From the NCBI RefSeq assembly GCF_002192695.1, contig NZ_MTLG01000120.1:32188-96187 (forward strand): 64,000 nt of DNA, written 5' to 3'. The notes beneath the pieces are model-generated. The model saw nothing but the letters and a program-made list of their open reading frames with translations, did no database searches and was not told the DNA's origin. Positions 34,651-42,239 of the stretch are shown one piece after another. The DNA comes from Achromobacter xylosoxidans. Lineage in GTDB: Bacteria; Pseudomonadota; Gammaproteobacteria; Burkholderiales; Burkholderiaceae_B. Both the position numbers and the translations under genes were made by a program. The stretch's first letter is position 1, and each line of letters opens with the position of its first letter.

Positions 34651-35774
34651 GTCTTGACCCTGCCCAGCACTTCGTCGCCGTGCTCGTCCAGCAGGGGGGG
34701 CAGGCCATAGACGGGCGCGTATCCCTGGAAGCGGATCGGGCTGGCCACCGCCTGCAACGGCAGGTTGCCGTCGCCCAGCGCGACGACCAGTTCGCGGGCG
34801 GCGGCGATGTCGCTGGAGAGTGCGGCATTCAAGGTGCCGACTTCGGCCACCACCACGCCCAAAGGACTCAGGCGACGCACCCAGGCTCTGGCAGGCGCCT
34901 GGCGCAGTACCTGCGCAATGGCGGCGATGACCTCGGCCCGGTGCTTACGGCGTCCCGCCATGGTGGCGAACTTCGCGTCCGCGATCCATTCGGGGCGGCC
35001 GATTTCGCCGCAGAAGGTCTTCCAGAATTTGTCGTGGGTGATGAACAGCGTGAGCCAGCCGTCCGCCGTCGCGAAAATCTGCGCCGGCACTACATAGGGG
35101 TGCGACGAATCGGCCAGGCGCTCTATGGTTTCGCCTGCGTTCAGCGCCGCGCCCGCCAGGTAGTTGAGCTGCGAGAGCATGACGTCGTACATGGCGACGT
35201 CGACCTGGCCGCCTTGGCCCTGCACGATCTTGGCCAACAGCCCGACCGCGGCAACCAGGCCCGCCGAGTTGTCCACCGCCGAGTAGCCAGCCTTGGTGGG
35301 CGGAGCCTCGGGATCGCCGGTCAGCGCCATGACGCCCGTCATCGCCTGGATGACGTAATCGTAGGCGGGGTTGTCCGCATAGGGACCATCCAGCCCGTAG
35401 CCGGTCAGCGCCACGCAGACCAGGCGTGGGTTCCAGCGCCGCAACGCGTCGTAGGTGAGACCGAGCTTGCGGATCGCCGCAGGCCGCAGGTTGGTCACCA
35501 GGGCGTGCGAGGTTTCGACGATGCGACCCAGCGCGGCGCGCCCCTCGTCGCAAGCCAGGTCCAGCACCACGCTCTTCTTGTTGCGATTCAGGCTGGCGAA
35601 GTAGGCATTGTGCGGGCCCACGAAGTGGGGGCTGACGCTGCGGCCGATGTCGCCTTCGGGCGTTTCGATCTTGATGACCTCGGCGCCCATGTCGGCCAGC
35701 ATCAAGCCGCAGTAGGGGCCGGCCAACATATGGCCGACCTCGATGATCCGGATCCCCGCCAGCGGCGCGTTCAT
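34647..35774 (-). CDS. CaiB/BaiF-family (class III) CoA transferase
   Basis: This 375-residue enzyme moves CoA between acids. The N-terminal signature IRIIEVGHMLAGPYCGLMLADMGAEVIKIETP, NRNKKSVVLDL, DYVIQAMTGVMALTG, and the family aspartate region PTKAGYSAVDNSAG are clear. It probably activates the pathway acid using succinyl-CoA or another donor. ATGA overlaps on both sides (with the mutase small subunit and meaB) tie it to the mutase operon. Confidence 0.93.
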   Translation of the reverse strand: MNAPLAGIRIIEVGHMLAGPYCGLMLADMGAEVIKIETPEGDIGRSVSPHFVGPHNAYFASLNRNKKSVVLDLACDEGRAALGRIVETSHALVTNLRPAAIRKLGLTYDALRRWNPRLVCVALTGYGLDGPYADNPAYDYVIQAMTGVMALTGDPEAPPTKAGYSAVDNSAGLVAAVGLLAKIVQGQGGQVDVAMYDVMLSQLNYLAGAALNAGETIERLADSSHPYVVPAQIFATADGWLTLFITHDKFWKTFCGEIGRPEWIADAKFATMAGRRKHRAEVIAAIAQVLRQAPARAWVRRLSPLGVVVAEVGTLNAALSSDIAAARELVVALGDGNLPLQAVASPIRFQGYAPVYGLPPLLDEHGDEVLGRVKT

Positions 35775-36187
35775 GACAGGCTCTGGGCCAAGGTGCGGAC
35801 CATGTCGTCCAGCGCCATGTCGGCGGTAAAGATTGCGGCCACGCCCAGTTCTTTCAGGTAGGGCCAGTCTTCGGCCGGAATGGTGCCGCCGACGAAGACC
35901 TTTACTCCGTGCGCCCGCAGTTCGCGCAGCTGCGCCATGACTTCGGCGACCAGCTCGCGGTGGCTGCCGGACAGGATGCTCAGGCCGACCGCGTCCACGC
36001 CTTCGTCCACCGCGACCTGCGCGATCTGCAGCGGACTGCGGCGCAGGCCGGTGTAGATGACTTCCGCGCCAGCGTTGCGCAGCGTCAACGCGACGATCTT
36101 GGCGCCGATGTCGTGGCCGTCCAGGCCGGGCTTGCCGATCAGGATACGCTTGGCCGCCAGGGCGGCAGAGGTCTGTGGGGCGCTCAT
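35771..36187 (-). CDS. Adenosylcobalamin-binding small subunit of an acyl-CoA mutase
   Basis: This 138-residue B12-binding domain corresponds to the C-terminal domain of methylmalonyl-CoA mutase. It has the cobalamin signature D-x-H-x-x-G in KPGLDGHDIGAKIV (His is the lower axial ligand), SILSGSHREL and VFVGGTIPAEDWPYL. It is encoded separately, as in isobutyryl- and 2-hydroxyisobutyryl-CoA mutases. The start at 36187 overlaps the large subunit stop by ATGA, favouring a 1:1 complex. Confidence 0.95.
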   Translation of the reverse strand: MSAPQTSAALAAKRILIGKPGLDGHDIGAKIVALTLRNAGAEVIYTGLRRSPLQIAQVAVDEGVDAVGLSILSGSHRELVAEVMAQLRELRAHGVKVFVGGTIPAEDWPYLKELGVAAIFTADMALDDMVRTLAQSLS

Positions 36188-37806
36188 AGATTCACTGGCT
36201 CCTTGAATTCGCCCCACTTTTCCTTCAGGCGCTCCACCATTTCGCCGACGGTGGCGTAGGCGTGGCAGCACTCCACGAGGTAGGGCATGATGTTCTCGTT
36301 ATCCTTGGCGGCCACGGCGGAAAGCCGGGACAGCGCGCGGTCGACCTCGGATTGGCGGCGCGTGTCCAGCACCCGCTGGTATTTCTCGAGCGCGCGTTCG
36401 GCCACGGTCGGGTCCAGCTTGAAGACCTCGCCGACCTTGATTTCCTCGTCTGCCTTCCTGAAGTAGTTCTGGCCGATGATCACGTTTTGGCCGGAGTCGG
36501 TGTTGAGCTTGCGCTCCAGGCCGCGCTCGGCCAGGCGCAGCTGGATCCAGCCGTCCTCGATGGCCGGGATCACGCCGCCGTAGGCGTCTATCTCATCCAT
36601 TACCTTGGTGATCTGCTCTTCCATCCGGTCGGTGTGCTGCTCCAGGAAATAGCTGCCGCCCAAGGGATCGACCGTGCGGCCTATGCCGCTCTCGAAAGCG
36701 ATGATCTGCTGCGTGCGCACGGCCAGCTCGGCCGAAAATTCAGTGGGGATCTGGAAGGCTTCGTCGAAGGCGCAGGTGAAGATGGATTGCGCGCCGCCCA
36801 GCACTGCCGCCATGGTTTCCACCGCCACGCGCGCCACGTTGTTGTAGGGCTGCGGCGCCACCAGCGACGAGCCGCCGCACACCACGCCGAACCGGAAGTG
36901 CTGCGCCTTCGGGTCCTTCACGCCGTAGCGTTCCTTCATGAGGCGGGCCCAAAGCCTGCGGCCGGCGCGGAACTTGGCGATCTCGTCAAAGAAGTCCATG
37001 TGGACGTAGAAGAAGAACGACAGGCGCTTGGCGAACTTTTCGACGTCGCCGCCGCGTGCGCGCAGTTCGTCCACGTAGGCCAGGCCGTTGGCCAGTGTGT
37101 AGGCCATTTCTTCAGCTGCGGTCGAGCCGGCATCGCGCACGTGGGCGCCCGCGATGCTGATGGGGTTGAAGCGCGGCGAGACTTCGTTGGAATAGAGGAT
37201 CGAATCCGCGATCAGCCGCATCGAGGGGCGCACCGGGAAGATCCAGGTGCCGCGCGCCACGTACTCCTTCAGGATGTCGTTCTGGATGGTGCCGGTGAGC
37301 TTGTCGCGCGGGACGTTCTGCTTGTCGGCCACGGCCAGATACATCGCATAGATGATGGCGGCCGTGCCGTTGATCGTGAACGAGGTCGAGATCTTCGACA
37401 GGTCCAGATCCTTGAACAGGATCTCGGCCTCGCTCAGGTTGGAGAGCGAAACCCCCACCTTGCCGATCTCCGGACGCGCCATCGGGTGCACCGGATCCAG
37501 GCCGCACTGCGTGGGCAGGTCCAGTGCCACGGACAGGCCGGTCTGCCCCTTTTCCAGCAGGAACTTGTAGCGCTCGTTGGACTCTTCGGCGGTGCCGAAG
37601 CCGGAGTACTGGCGGATGGTCCAGAGACGGCCCTGATAGCCGTCGGGGAAGATGCCCCGCGTGTACGGGTACTCGCCGGGGATGCCGATGCGGGCTGGGT
37701 CGACGGCGTCGGCGCCGACGCTGGTCGGCACTTCGATGCCGCTGGCGCTGGTGGAACTCAGCTGCGGTTCCATGTCGCGCGTTTCGCGGTTCTGTTCGGC
37801 GCTCAT
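36184..37806 (-). CDS. Large (catalytic) subunit of a divergent adenosylcobalamin-dependent acyl-CoA mutase
   Basis: A TIM-barrel mutase of 540 residues without its own B12 domain. By alignment from memory to methylmalonyl-CoA mutase (P. shermanii numbering), Y67 matches Tyr89 (TIRQYSGFG), R185 matches Arg207 (EYVARGTWIFP) and H222 matches His244 (SIAGAHVRDAG). The Tyr/Arg pair is the carboxylate-substrate type, unlike Phe/Gln of isobutyryl-CoA mutase or Ile/Gln of 2-hydroxyisobutyryl-CoA mutase. Two oddities: Tyr243, which shields the radical, is A221 here, and the usual GYDSDNP loop reads GLDPVHP. Methylmalonyl-CoA is therefore not assured. ATGA overlaps couple it to both neighbours. Confidence 0.92.
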   Translation of the reverse strand: MSAEQNRETRDMEPQLSSTSASGIEVPTSVGADAVDPARIGIPGEYPYTRGIFPDGYQGRLWTIRQYSGFGTAEESNERYKFLLEKGQTGLSVALDLPTQCGLDPVHPMARPEIGKVGVSLSNLSEAEILFKDLDLSKISTSFTINGTAAIIYAMYLAVADKQNVPRDKLTGTIQNDILKEYVARGTWIFPVRPSMRLIADSILYSNEVSPRFNPISIAGAHVRDAGSTAAEEMAYTLANGLAYVDELRARGGDVEKFAKRLSFFFYVHMDFFDEIAKFRAGRRLWARLMKERYGVKDPKAQHFRFGVVCGGSSLVAPQPYNNVARVAVETMAAVLGGAQSIFTCAFDEAFQIPTEFSAELAVRTQQIIAFESGIGRTVDPLGGSYFLEQHTDRMEEQITKVMDEIDAYGGVIPAIEDGWIQLRLAERGLERKLNTDSGQNVIIGQNYFRKADEEIKVGEVFKLDPTVAERALEKYQRVLDTRRQSEVDRALSRLSAVAAKDNENIMPYLVECCHAYATVGEMVERLKEKWGEFKEPVNL

Positions 37807-38582
37807 TTCGAACTCCTCGCAAGAAACGCGTCGGACGCGCGCCAGTGATCGTCGTGCAGCCAGGTATGCATCACCTGTTGCCGTTCGACGGCGCGGCGCG
37901 CTTCATACGAGGCGCCTTGGCGCCAGGCTGCGGTTTGCGCCTTGATGGCCCGCAGCACCTGCGGCGCGCAGAGCCGCAGCGGCTTGAGGAAGGCTTGCAT
38001 GTCCGCGCCCGCCAATCCGTCCGAAACGATGGCGTCGGCCAGGCCCCAATCCAGCGCCACCGGTGCGTCTATCAGTTCGCCGCGGCTCATCATGCGCATC
38101 GCGCGGGCGCTGCCCGCCAGCTGGCACAAGTCGACCCCGCCACCCCATACCGACGAGATGGCCAGCCGCGCCTGGATGAAGCCGATGTGCGCGTGGCTGG
38201 CCAGCATGCGCATGTCGCACGCCAGGGCCAGTTCGGCGCCGCCGCCGATCGCGTCGCCGTTCAGGTAGGCCAGCACGGGCACGGGGCAGTTGCGCACCGC
38301 GTCCAGCGCCGCGCGGGACTGCTCGGCCATGTCCGTGGTGGCCGCTACGTCGCGCACCTCGGCCAGTTCCACCAGATCGCCGCCGGCTGCAAAGTACCGG
38401 TCGCCGGCGCCGGTCAGGACGATGAAGCGAGTGTCTGTCCGCCTGCCCGCCGCAAGCACCGCCTGCCCGAGTTCGGCGAGCACCTTGCGTGCAAGCGCGT
38501 TGTGCTTGTGCGGGCGCTCGATGGTGATCCACACCTCGCCGCCGGCGCGCTCTTCTACCGCGATGTCCTTGTTCGTCTGCAC
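37803..38582 (-). CDS. Crotonase-fold enzyme (enoyl-CoA hydratase/isomerase superfamily), possible decarboxylase
   Basis: This 259-residue crotonase-family protein has oxyanion-hole segments YFAAGGDL and NGDAIGGGAELAL. One of the two hydratase glutamates is kept (E117, matching rat Glu144), but the other (rat Glu164) aligns with R140 in FIQARLAI, so simple hydration is doubtful. The SVWGGG turn recalls the ECHDC1 malonyl-CoA-type decarboxylases. It is the first gene of the mutase cluster, with a GTG start, and overlaps the mutase gene by ATGA. A decarboxylase role by analogy with E. coli ScpB is inferred. Confidence 0.85.
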   Translation of the reverse strand: MQTNKDIAVEERAGGEVWITIERPHKHNALARKVLAELGQAVLAAGRRTDTRFIVLTGAGDRYFAAGGDLVELAEVRDVAATTDMAEQSRAALDAVRNCPVPVLAYLNGDAIGGGAELALACDMRMLASHAHIGFIQARLAISSVWGGGVDLCQLAGSARAMRMMSRGELIDAPVALDWGLADAIVSDGLAGADMQAFLKPLRLCAPQVLRAIKAQTAAWRQGASYEARRAVERQQVMHTWLHDDHWRASDAFLARSSK

Positions 38583-38653
38583 GCTTTCTGATCTCCGTCG
38601 AGGTGTTGCGTGCTGAGGATGGTATGAAGCAAAATATTCGGGAACAAGGACAG

Positions 38654-38673
38654 TTGTTCGGTATTACGAACAA
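38654..38673. promoter_or_regulatory. Perfect inverted repeat, probable IclR-family operator
   Basis: TTGTTCG-N6-CGAACAA is a perfect dyad with 7-bp arms in the 180-base gap between the mutase cluster start (38582) and the divergent IclR gene (38765). Size and position fit an IclR dimer site controlling both directions. The surrounding stretch is AT-rich and leaves room for two promoters. Confidence 0.6.
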
Positions 38674-38764
38674 AATCCTGCGGCAAATCGGAAACGGAAC
38701 GGATTTATCGGATTTATTCAGCGGGCTGAATTGCGGCCATCTCACTTTCCAAAAAGGAAGCGCC

Positions 38765-39517
38765 ATGTCTGGAGTCACGGTGACCGGAGTCGAGCGAGTG
38801 CTTGACGTCTTTGAAGCGTTTCAGGCCAACGAACGGCCCTTATCGCTGACTGACCTGGCCGAGGCGGCTGGCATCCCCAAGAGCACCTGCCACGCCATCG
38901 TGTCGACGCTGACGGCGCGCGGCTACCTGTACACGCTGAACCGTCCGCGCACGCTGTATCCCACCAAGCGCATGTACGACGTGACGAGCGACATCCTGGC
39001 CAAGGACCCGTTCATCGAGCACGTCACCCAGGTGCTGGAGCGGCTGCGTGATTCCACCCGCGAAACCGTGATCCTGGGCAAGCGCCTGGGGGACTCCGCG
39101 ATCTACCTGCAGGTCATCGAAGGGCTGCATTCGATCCGCTATTCGGCCAAGCCCGGCGAGTTCAAACCGCTGCATTCGAGTTCCATCGGCAAGGCCTTCC
39201 TGGGCACCCTGAAGGAGCGCGAGCTGCGCGCATGGATGGAGGACCAGCAGTTGGCCGCGATCACGCCGGAGACCAAGACCGAGCATGCAGCGCTGATCCA
39301 GGACATCCTGGAAAGCCGGAAGAACGGCTATTTCGTGACCCGGGGCGAGAACGTCTACGACGTGTGGGCGGTCGCGACCACGCTCACGATTAACAACGAG
39401 ACGCTAGCCGTCGCGGTGGCCGGACCCAAGCACCGCATGGAAGGCAACGTGGCGGAATGCGCGAAGCTGCTAGTGGCGACCTGCAGCTTCCTGTCGCGGC
39501 AGCTGGGGCGAGCCTAG
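38765..39517 (+). CDS. IclR-family transcriptional regulator
   Basis: This 250-residue regulator has the winged HTH (GVERVLDVFEAFQ...LSLTDLAEAAGIPKSTCHAIVSTLTARGYL; motif IPKSTCHAIVSTL) and the C-terminal IclR effector domain (SIRYSAKPGEFKPLHSSSIGKAFLGTL; GYFVTRGENVYDVWAVAT). The start at 38765 has AAAGGAAG upstream; the frame continues upstream into the operator region and is rejected. Divergent from the mutase cluster, it is the likely local regulator and probably senses the pathway acid or an intermediate. Confidence 0.93.
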   Translation: MSGVTVTGVERVLDVFEAFQANERPLSLTDLAEAAGIPKSTCHAIVSTLTARGYLYTLNRPRTLYPTKRMYDVTSDILAKDPFIEHVTQVLERLRDSTRETVILGKRLGDSAIYLQVIEGLHSIRYSAKPGEFKPLHSSSIGKAFLGTLKERELRAWMEDQQLAAITPETKTEHAALIQDILESRKNGYFVTRGENVYDVWAVATTLTINNETLAVAVAGPKHRMEGNVAECAKLLVATCSFLSRQLGRA

Positions 39518-39545
39518 GCGGCTGTCCGGGCGGACTGAATGCCGT

Positions 39546-40178
39546 TCAAGGCGCGCTGCGCCGGTACAGCGCCAGCGTCCCGGCCAGCCCGATCAGCAGT
39601 CCCCCGCAGACGCGGTTCAGCCAGCGCAGGCCGGCGCCCTGGAAGGCGCGCACCATTTGCGCGCCCAACGCCGCATAGGCCAGCATCACGGCGATGTTCA
39701 TCAGCGCCATGACGCCGGCCAGCACGGCGTACTGCGCCAGCAGGGGCGCGGCCGGATTGATGAACTGGGGCAGGAAGGCCGACATGAACAGCAGCGCCTT
39801 GGGGTTGGTCAGCGCCACCGCGAAGCTGCGCAGGCCCAGCGCCAGGCCAGCCGGACGCCGGGCGTCCGGCTGGGCGGCAGGCATGACCAGCGCGGCGTCC
39901 GAGCGCAGCATCTTCCAGCCCAGGTAGGCCAGATAGGCCGCGCCCACCCATTTGATGAGCTGGAAGGCGATTTCGGACGCCGCCAGCACCACGCCCAGGC
40001 CCGAGGCCACCGCGCCGATCAGGACCAGGTCGGCCAGCACGGCGCCCGCCATGCCCCAGCAGGCGGCGCGCACGCCGTGGCGCGAACCGTTGCTCATGGC
40101 GAGCAGGACGGTGGGGCCTGGCGTGATGATGGTGACGGCCGAGGCCAGGACGAAGAGCAGCAGGGTGGCAAGGGTCAT
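39546..40178 (-). CDS. LysE/RhtB-family amino-acid exporter
   Basis: This 210-residue inner-membrane protein has six hydrophobic segments and the family opening LLFVLASAVTIITPGPTVLLAMSNGSRHGVRAACWGMAGA (motif TPGPTVLLAMSNG). The central loop is basic and alanine-rich (AAQPDARRP). LysE/RhtB transporters export amino acids or homoserine lactone-like compounds. The neighbours are unrelated: the IclR gene is convergent and rsmB is divergent. The substrate is unknown. Confidence 0.9.
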   Translation of the reverse strand: MTLATLLLFVLASAVTIITPGPTVLLAMSNGSRHGVRAACWGMAGAVLADLVLIGAVASGLGVVLAASEIAFQLIKWVGAAYLAYLGWKMLRSDAALVMPAAQPDARRPAGLALGLRSFAVALTNPKALLFMSAFLPQFINPAAPLLAQYAVLAGVMALMNIAVMLAYAALGAQMVRAFQGAGLRWLNRVCGGLLIGLAGTLALYRRSAP

Positions 40179-40270
40179 GAGGGGCTCCGTGGCTGGGGCC
40201 AGTGTGCCGCGACAGCCGCCGTTCGTCCAGGTCCGGCTACCATAGCGGTCTTATCTCCTGAATTTGCACC

Positions 40271-41608
40271 ATGTCCACGCGTTCCGACTCTCCCAATCTA
40301 GCCCCTCCGCTGTCCTCCGTCCTGCTTTCCAGCGCGGAGGTGGTCGAGCGCGTGCTGGACGGCCGCTCCCTGACCGATGCGCTGGCCGAGGTGGAATCGT
40401 CCCTGCGGCCCGCCACGCAGGCCGTGTCGTTCCATGCGATGCGCTATCTGGGCTGGGCCGACGCCGTGGGCCGCGAGATGGTGCAGCGCTATCCCAGCGT
40501 GCTGTTCGAATCCCTGCTGCTGGTCTCGCTGACCCTGCTGAAGGAAGAGGGCGAAGCCGCGGCAGCTCTGCCGGGAATGCCGGTCTATGCCGCGCATACG
40601 GTGGTGGACCAGGCCGTGACGGCCGCTACCCGGACCCGTGGCCTGGCATCCTTTAAAGGCATGCTCAACGCCTGCCTGCGCCGCTTCCTGCGGGAACGCG
40701 CGGCGCTCGAAGCCGCGGTCGCCAACAGCCCCGAAGCCCAATGGAACCATCCCGGCTGGTGGGTCAAGCAGCTGAGCGTGGCCTATCCGCAGGAATGGCG
40801 CGAGATCCTGGCCGCGGCCAACCTGCCCGCGCCGCTGACCCTGCGCGTCAACCGCCGCCGCGCCAGCCGCGAGCAGGTGCTGGCTGCTTTCCAGGCCGCC
40901 GGCCTTGCGGCCGAGCCCGTGGGCCAGTCCGGCCTGGTGTTGGCGACGCCCAAGCCGGTCACGCAATTGCCCGGTTTTGCCGAGGGCTGGTGGTCGGTGC
41001 AGGACGCCGGCGCGCAATTGGCGGCCGAACTGCTGGCGCCCGCCGACGGCATGCGGGTGCTGGACGCCTGCTCGGCGCCGGGCGGCAAGACCGCCCATCT
41101 GCTGGAGCTGGCCGATATCGACCTGCTGGCCCTGGATGCCGACGCCGGCCGGCTGGCCCGCGTCGGGCAGAACCTGGACCGGCTGGGCCTGGCAAGCGAT
41201 CGTGTCCAGTTGCAAGCGGCTGATGCCGCGGACCTGGATGCCTGGTGGGACGGCAAGCCGTTCGACGCCGTGCTGGCCGACGTGCCCTGCACGGCCTCGG
41301 GCATCGTGCGCCGCCACCCGGACATCCGCTGGCTGCGGCGCGAGAACGACGTGCGGCGCACGGCCACCCTGCAGGCCAGCATCCTGGACGCGCTCTGGCG
41401 CACCGTGGCGCCCGGCGGGCGGCTGCTCTATGTGACCTGCTCGATTTTCCCGATCGAGGGCACGCGCCAGGCGCTGGAGTTCATGCAGCGCCATCCCGAC
41501 GCGAAACGCCTGGAGGCGCCCGGGCAATTGCTGCCTGTTGCGGTCGATGCAACACCCGCGGCCCAGCACGACGGGTTTTTCTACGCCTTGTTTGCCAAGC
41601 AGTCCTGA
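40271..41608 (+). CDS. rsmB: 16S rRNA (cytosine-967-C5)-methyltransferase RsmB
   Basis: This 445-residue SAM-dependent methylase has an N-terminal NusB-like RNA-binding domain (about 10-165), then the RsmB core with SAM motif VLDACSAPGGKTAHLLEL, motif IV DVPCTASGIVRRHPDI and motif VI catalytic cysteine YVTCSIFP. It starts a plus-strand run (rsmB, DUF4390, ntrY-like, ntrX-like, trkA, trkH) conserved in many beta-proteobacteria. Confidence 0.96.
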   Translation: MSTRSDSPNLAPPLSSVLLSSAEVVERVLDGRSLTDALAEVESSLRPATQAVSFHAMRYLGWADAVGREMVQRYPSVLFESLLLVSLTLLKEEGEAAAALPGMPVYAAHTVVDQAVTAATRTRGLASFKGMLNACLRRFLRERAALEAAVANSPEAQWNHPGWWVKQLSVAYPQEWREILAAANLPAPLTLRVNRRRASREQVLAAFQAAGLAAEPVGQSGLVLATPKPVTQLPGFAEGWWSVQDAGAQLAAELLAPADGMRVLDACSAPGGKTAHLLELADIDLLALDADAGRLARVGQNLDRLGLASDRVQLQAADAADLDAWWDGKPFDAVLADVPCTASGIVRRHPDIRWLRRENDVRRTATLQASILDALWRTVAPGGRLLYVTCSIFPIEGTRQALEFMQRHPDAKRLEAPGQLLPVAVDATPAAQHDGFFYALFAKQS

Positions 41609-41648
41609 ATCGCCAAGAATAGGGGGCATGACGTAGTTCCGGTGCCGT

Positions 41649-42239
41649 ATGTCCATTATTCCGCGCTTATTTCTCGGGTTGTTGCTCGCATCTGCCTTGC
41701 TTTCCTTCGTGCCGGGCAGGCAGGCGCATGGGGCTGAACCCAGGGTCACCGAAGTTCGCCCGGCGGTGCGCGACGGCAAGCTGGAAATCGACGCGGACAT
41801 CGAGTTCGAACTGAACCAGCAACTGCGGGACGCGGCCCAGCGCGGGGTTCCGCTCTATTTCACCGCCGATCTCAACATCAACCGCGAGCGCTGGTGGTGG
41901 TTCGACAAATCCCTGGTCGACACCTCCCGCACCTGGCGCATCATCTATAACGCCCTGACCCGGCAATGGCGGGTCGGCGTGGGTGAACTGACCTTCCCGG
42001 TCGCCTCCCTGGACGACGCCATGGGCGTCATCCGCCATATCCGCAACTGGTCGGTGGGCGATGCCGACGAGTTCGACGCGGGCGTGCTTTACGGCGGCCA
42101 ACTGCGCTTGCGCCTGGATACTTCGCTATTGCCGCGGCCCTTCCAGGTCAACGCCTTGAACAGCAGCTCGTGGGTGCAGGCGACGCCCTGGCTGGACTTC
42201 ACCTTCGTGCTCAGCGACAAGGAGAAAGACCCATCATGA
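41649..42239 (+). CDS. DUF4390 exported protein
   Basis: This 196-residue protein has an N-terminal hydrophobic signal (about 1-28, AHGAE cleavage region) and a compact mature domain of beta-rich segments (VRPAVRDGKLEIDADIEFELNQQLRDAAQRGVPLYFTADL; RWWWFDKSLVDTSRTWRIIYNALTRQWRV). It is DUF4390, always found before NtrY-type kinases in this order. Its ATGA overlap with the kinase gene (42236-42239) suggests it works with that sensor, possibly as a periplasmic modulator. The function is not established. Confidence 0.88.
   Translation: MSIIPRLFLGLLLASALLSFVPGRQAHGAEPRVTEVRPAVRDGKLEIDADIEFELNQQLRDAAQRGVPLYFTADLNINRERWWWFDKSLVDTSRTWRIIYNALTRQWRVGVGELTFPVASLDDAMGVIRHIRNWSVGDADEFDAGVLYGGQLRLRLDTSLLPRPFQVNALNSSSWVQATPWLDFTFVLSDKEKDPS

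Noticed and set aside
34647..37806. Propionate-type methylmalonyl-CoA pathway of the common kind
   Set aside because: No propionyl-CoA carboxylase or epimerase gene is present, the mutase has altered active-site residues, and the companion genes (oxygenase, CoA transferase, binding proteins) do not fit simple propionate use.
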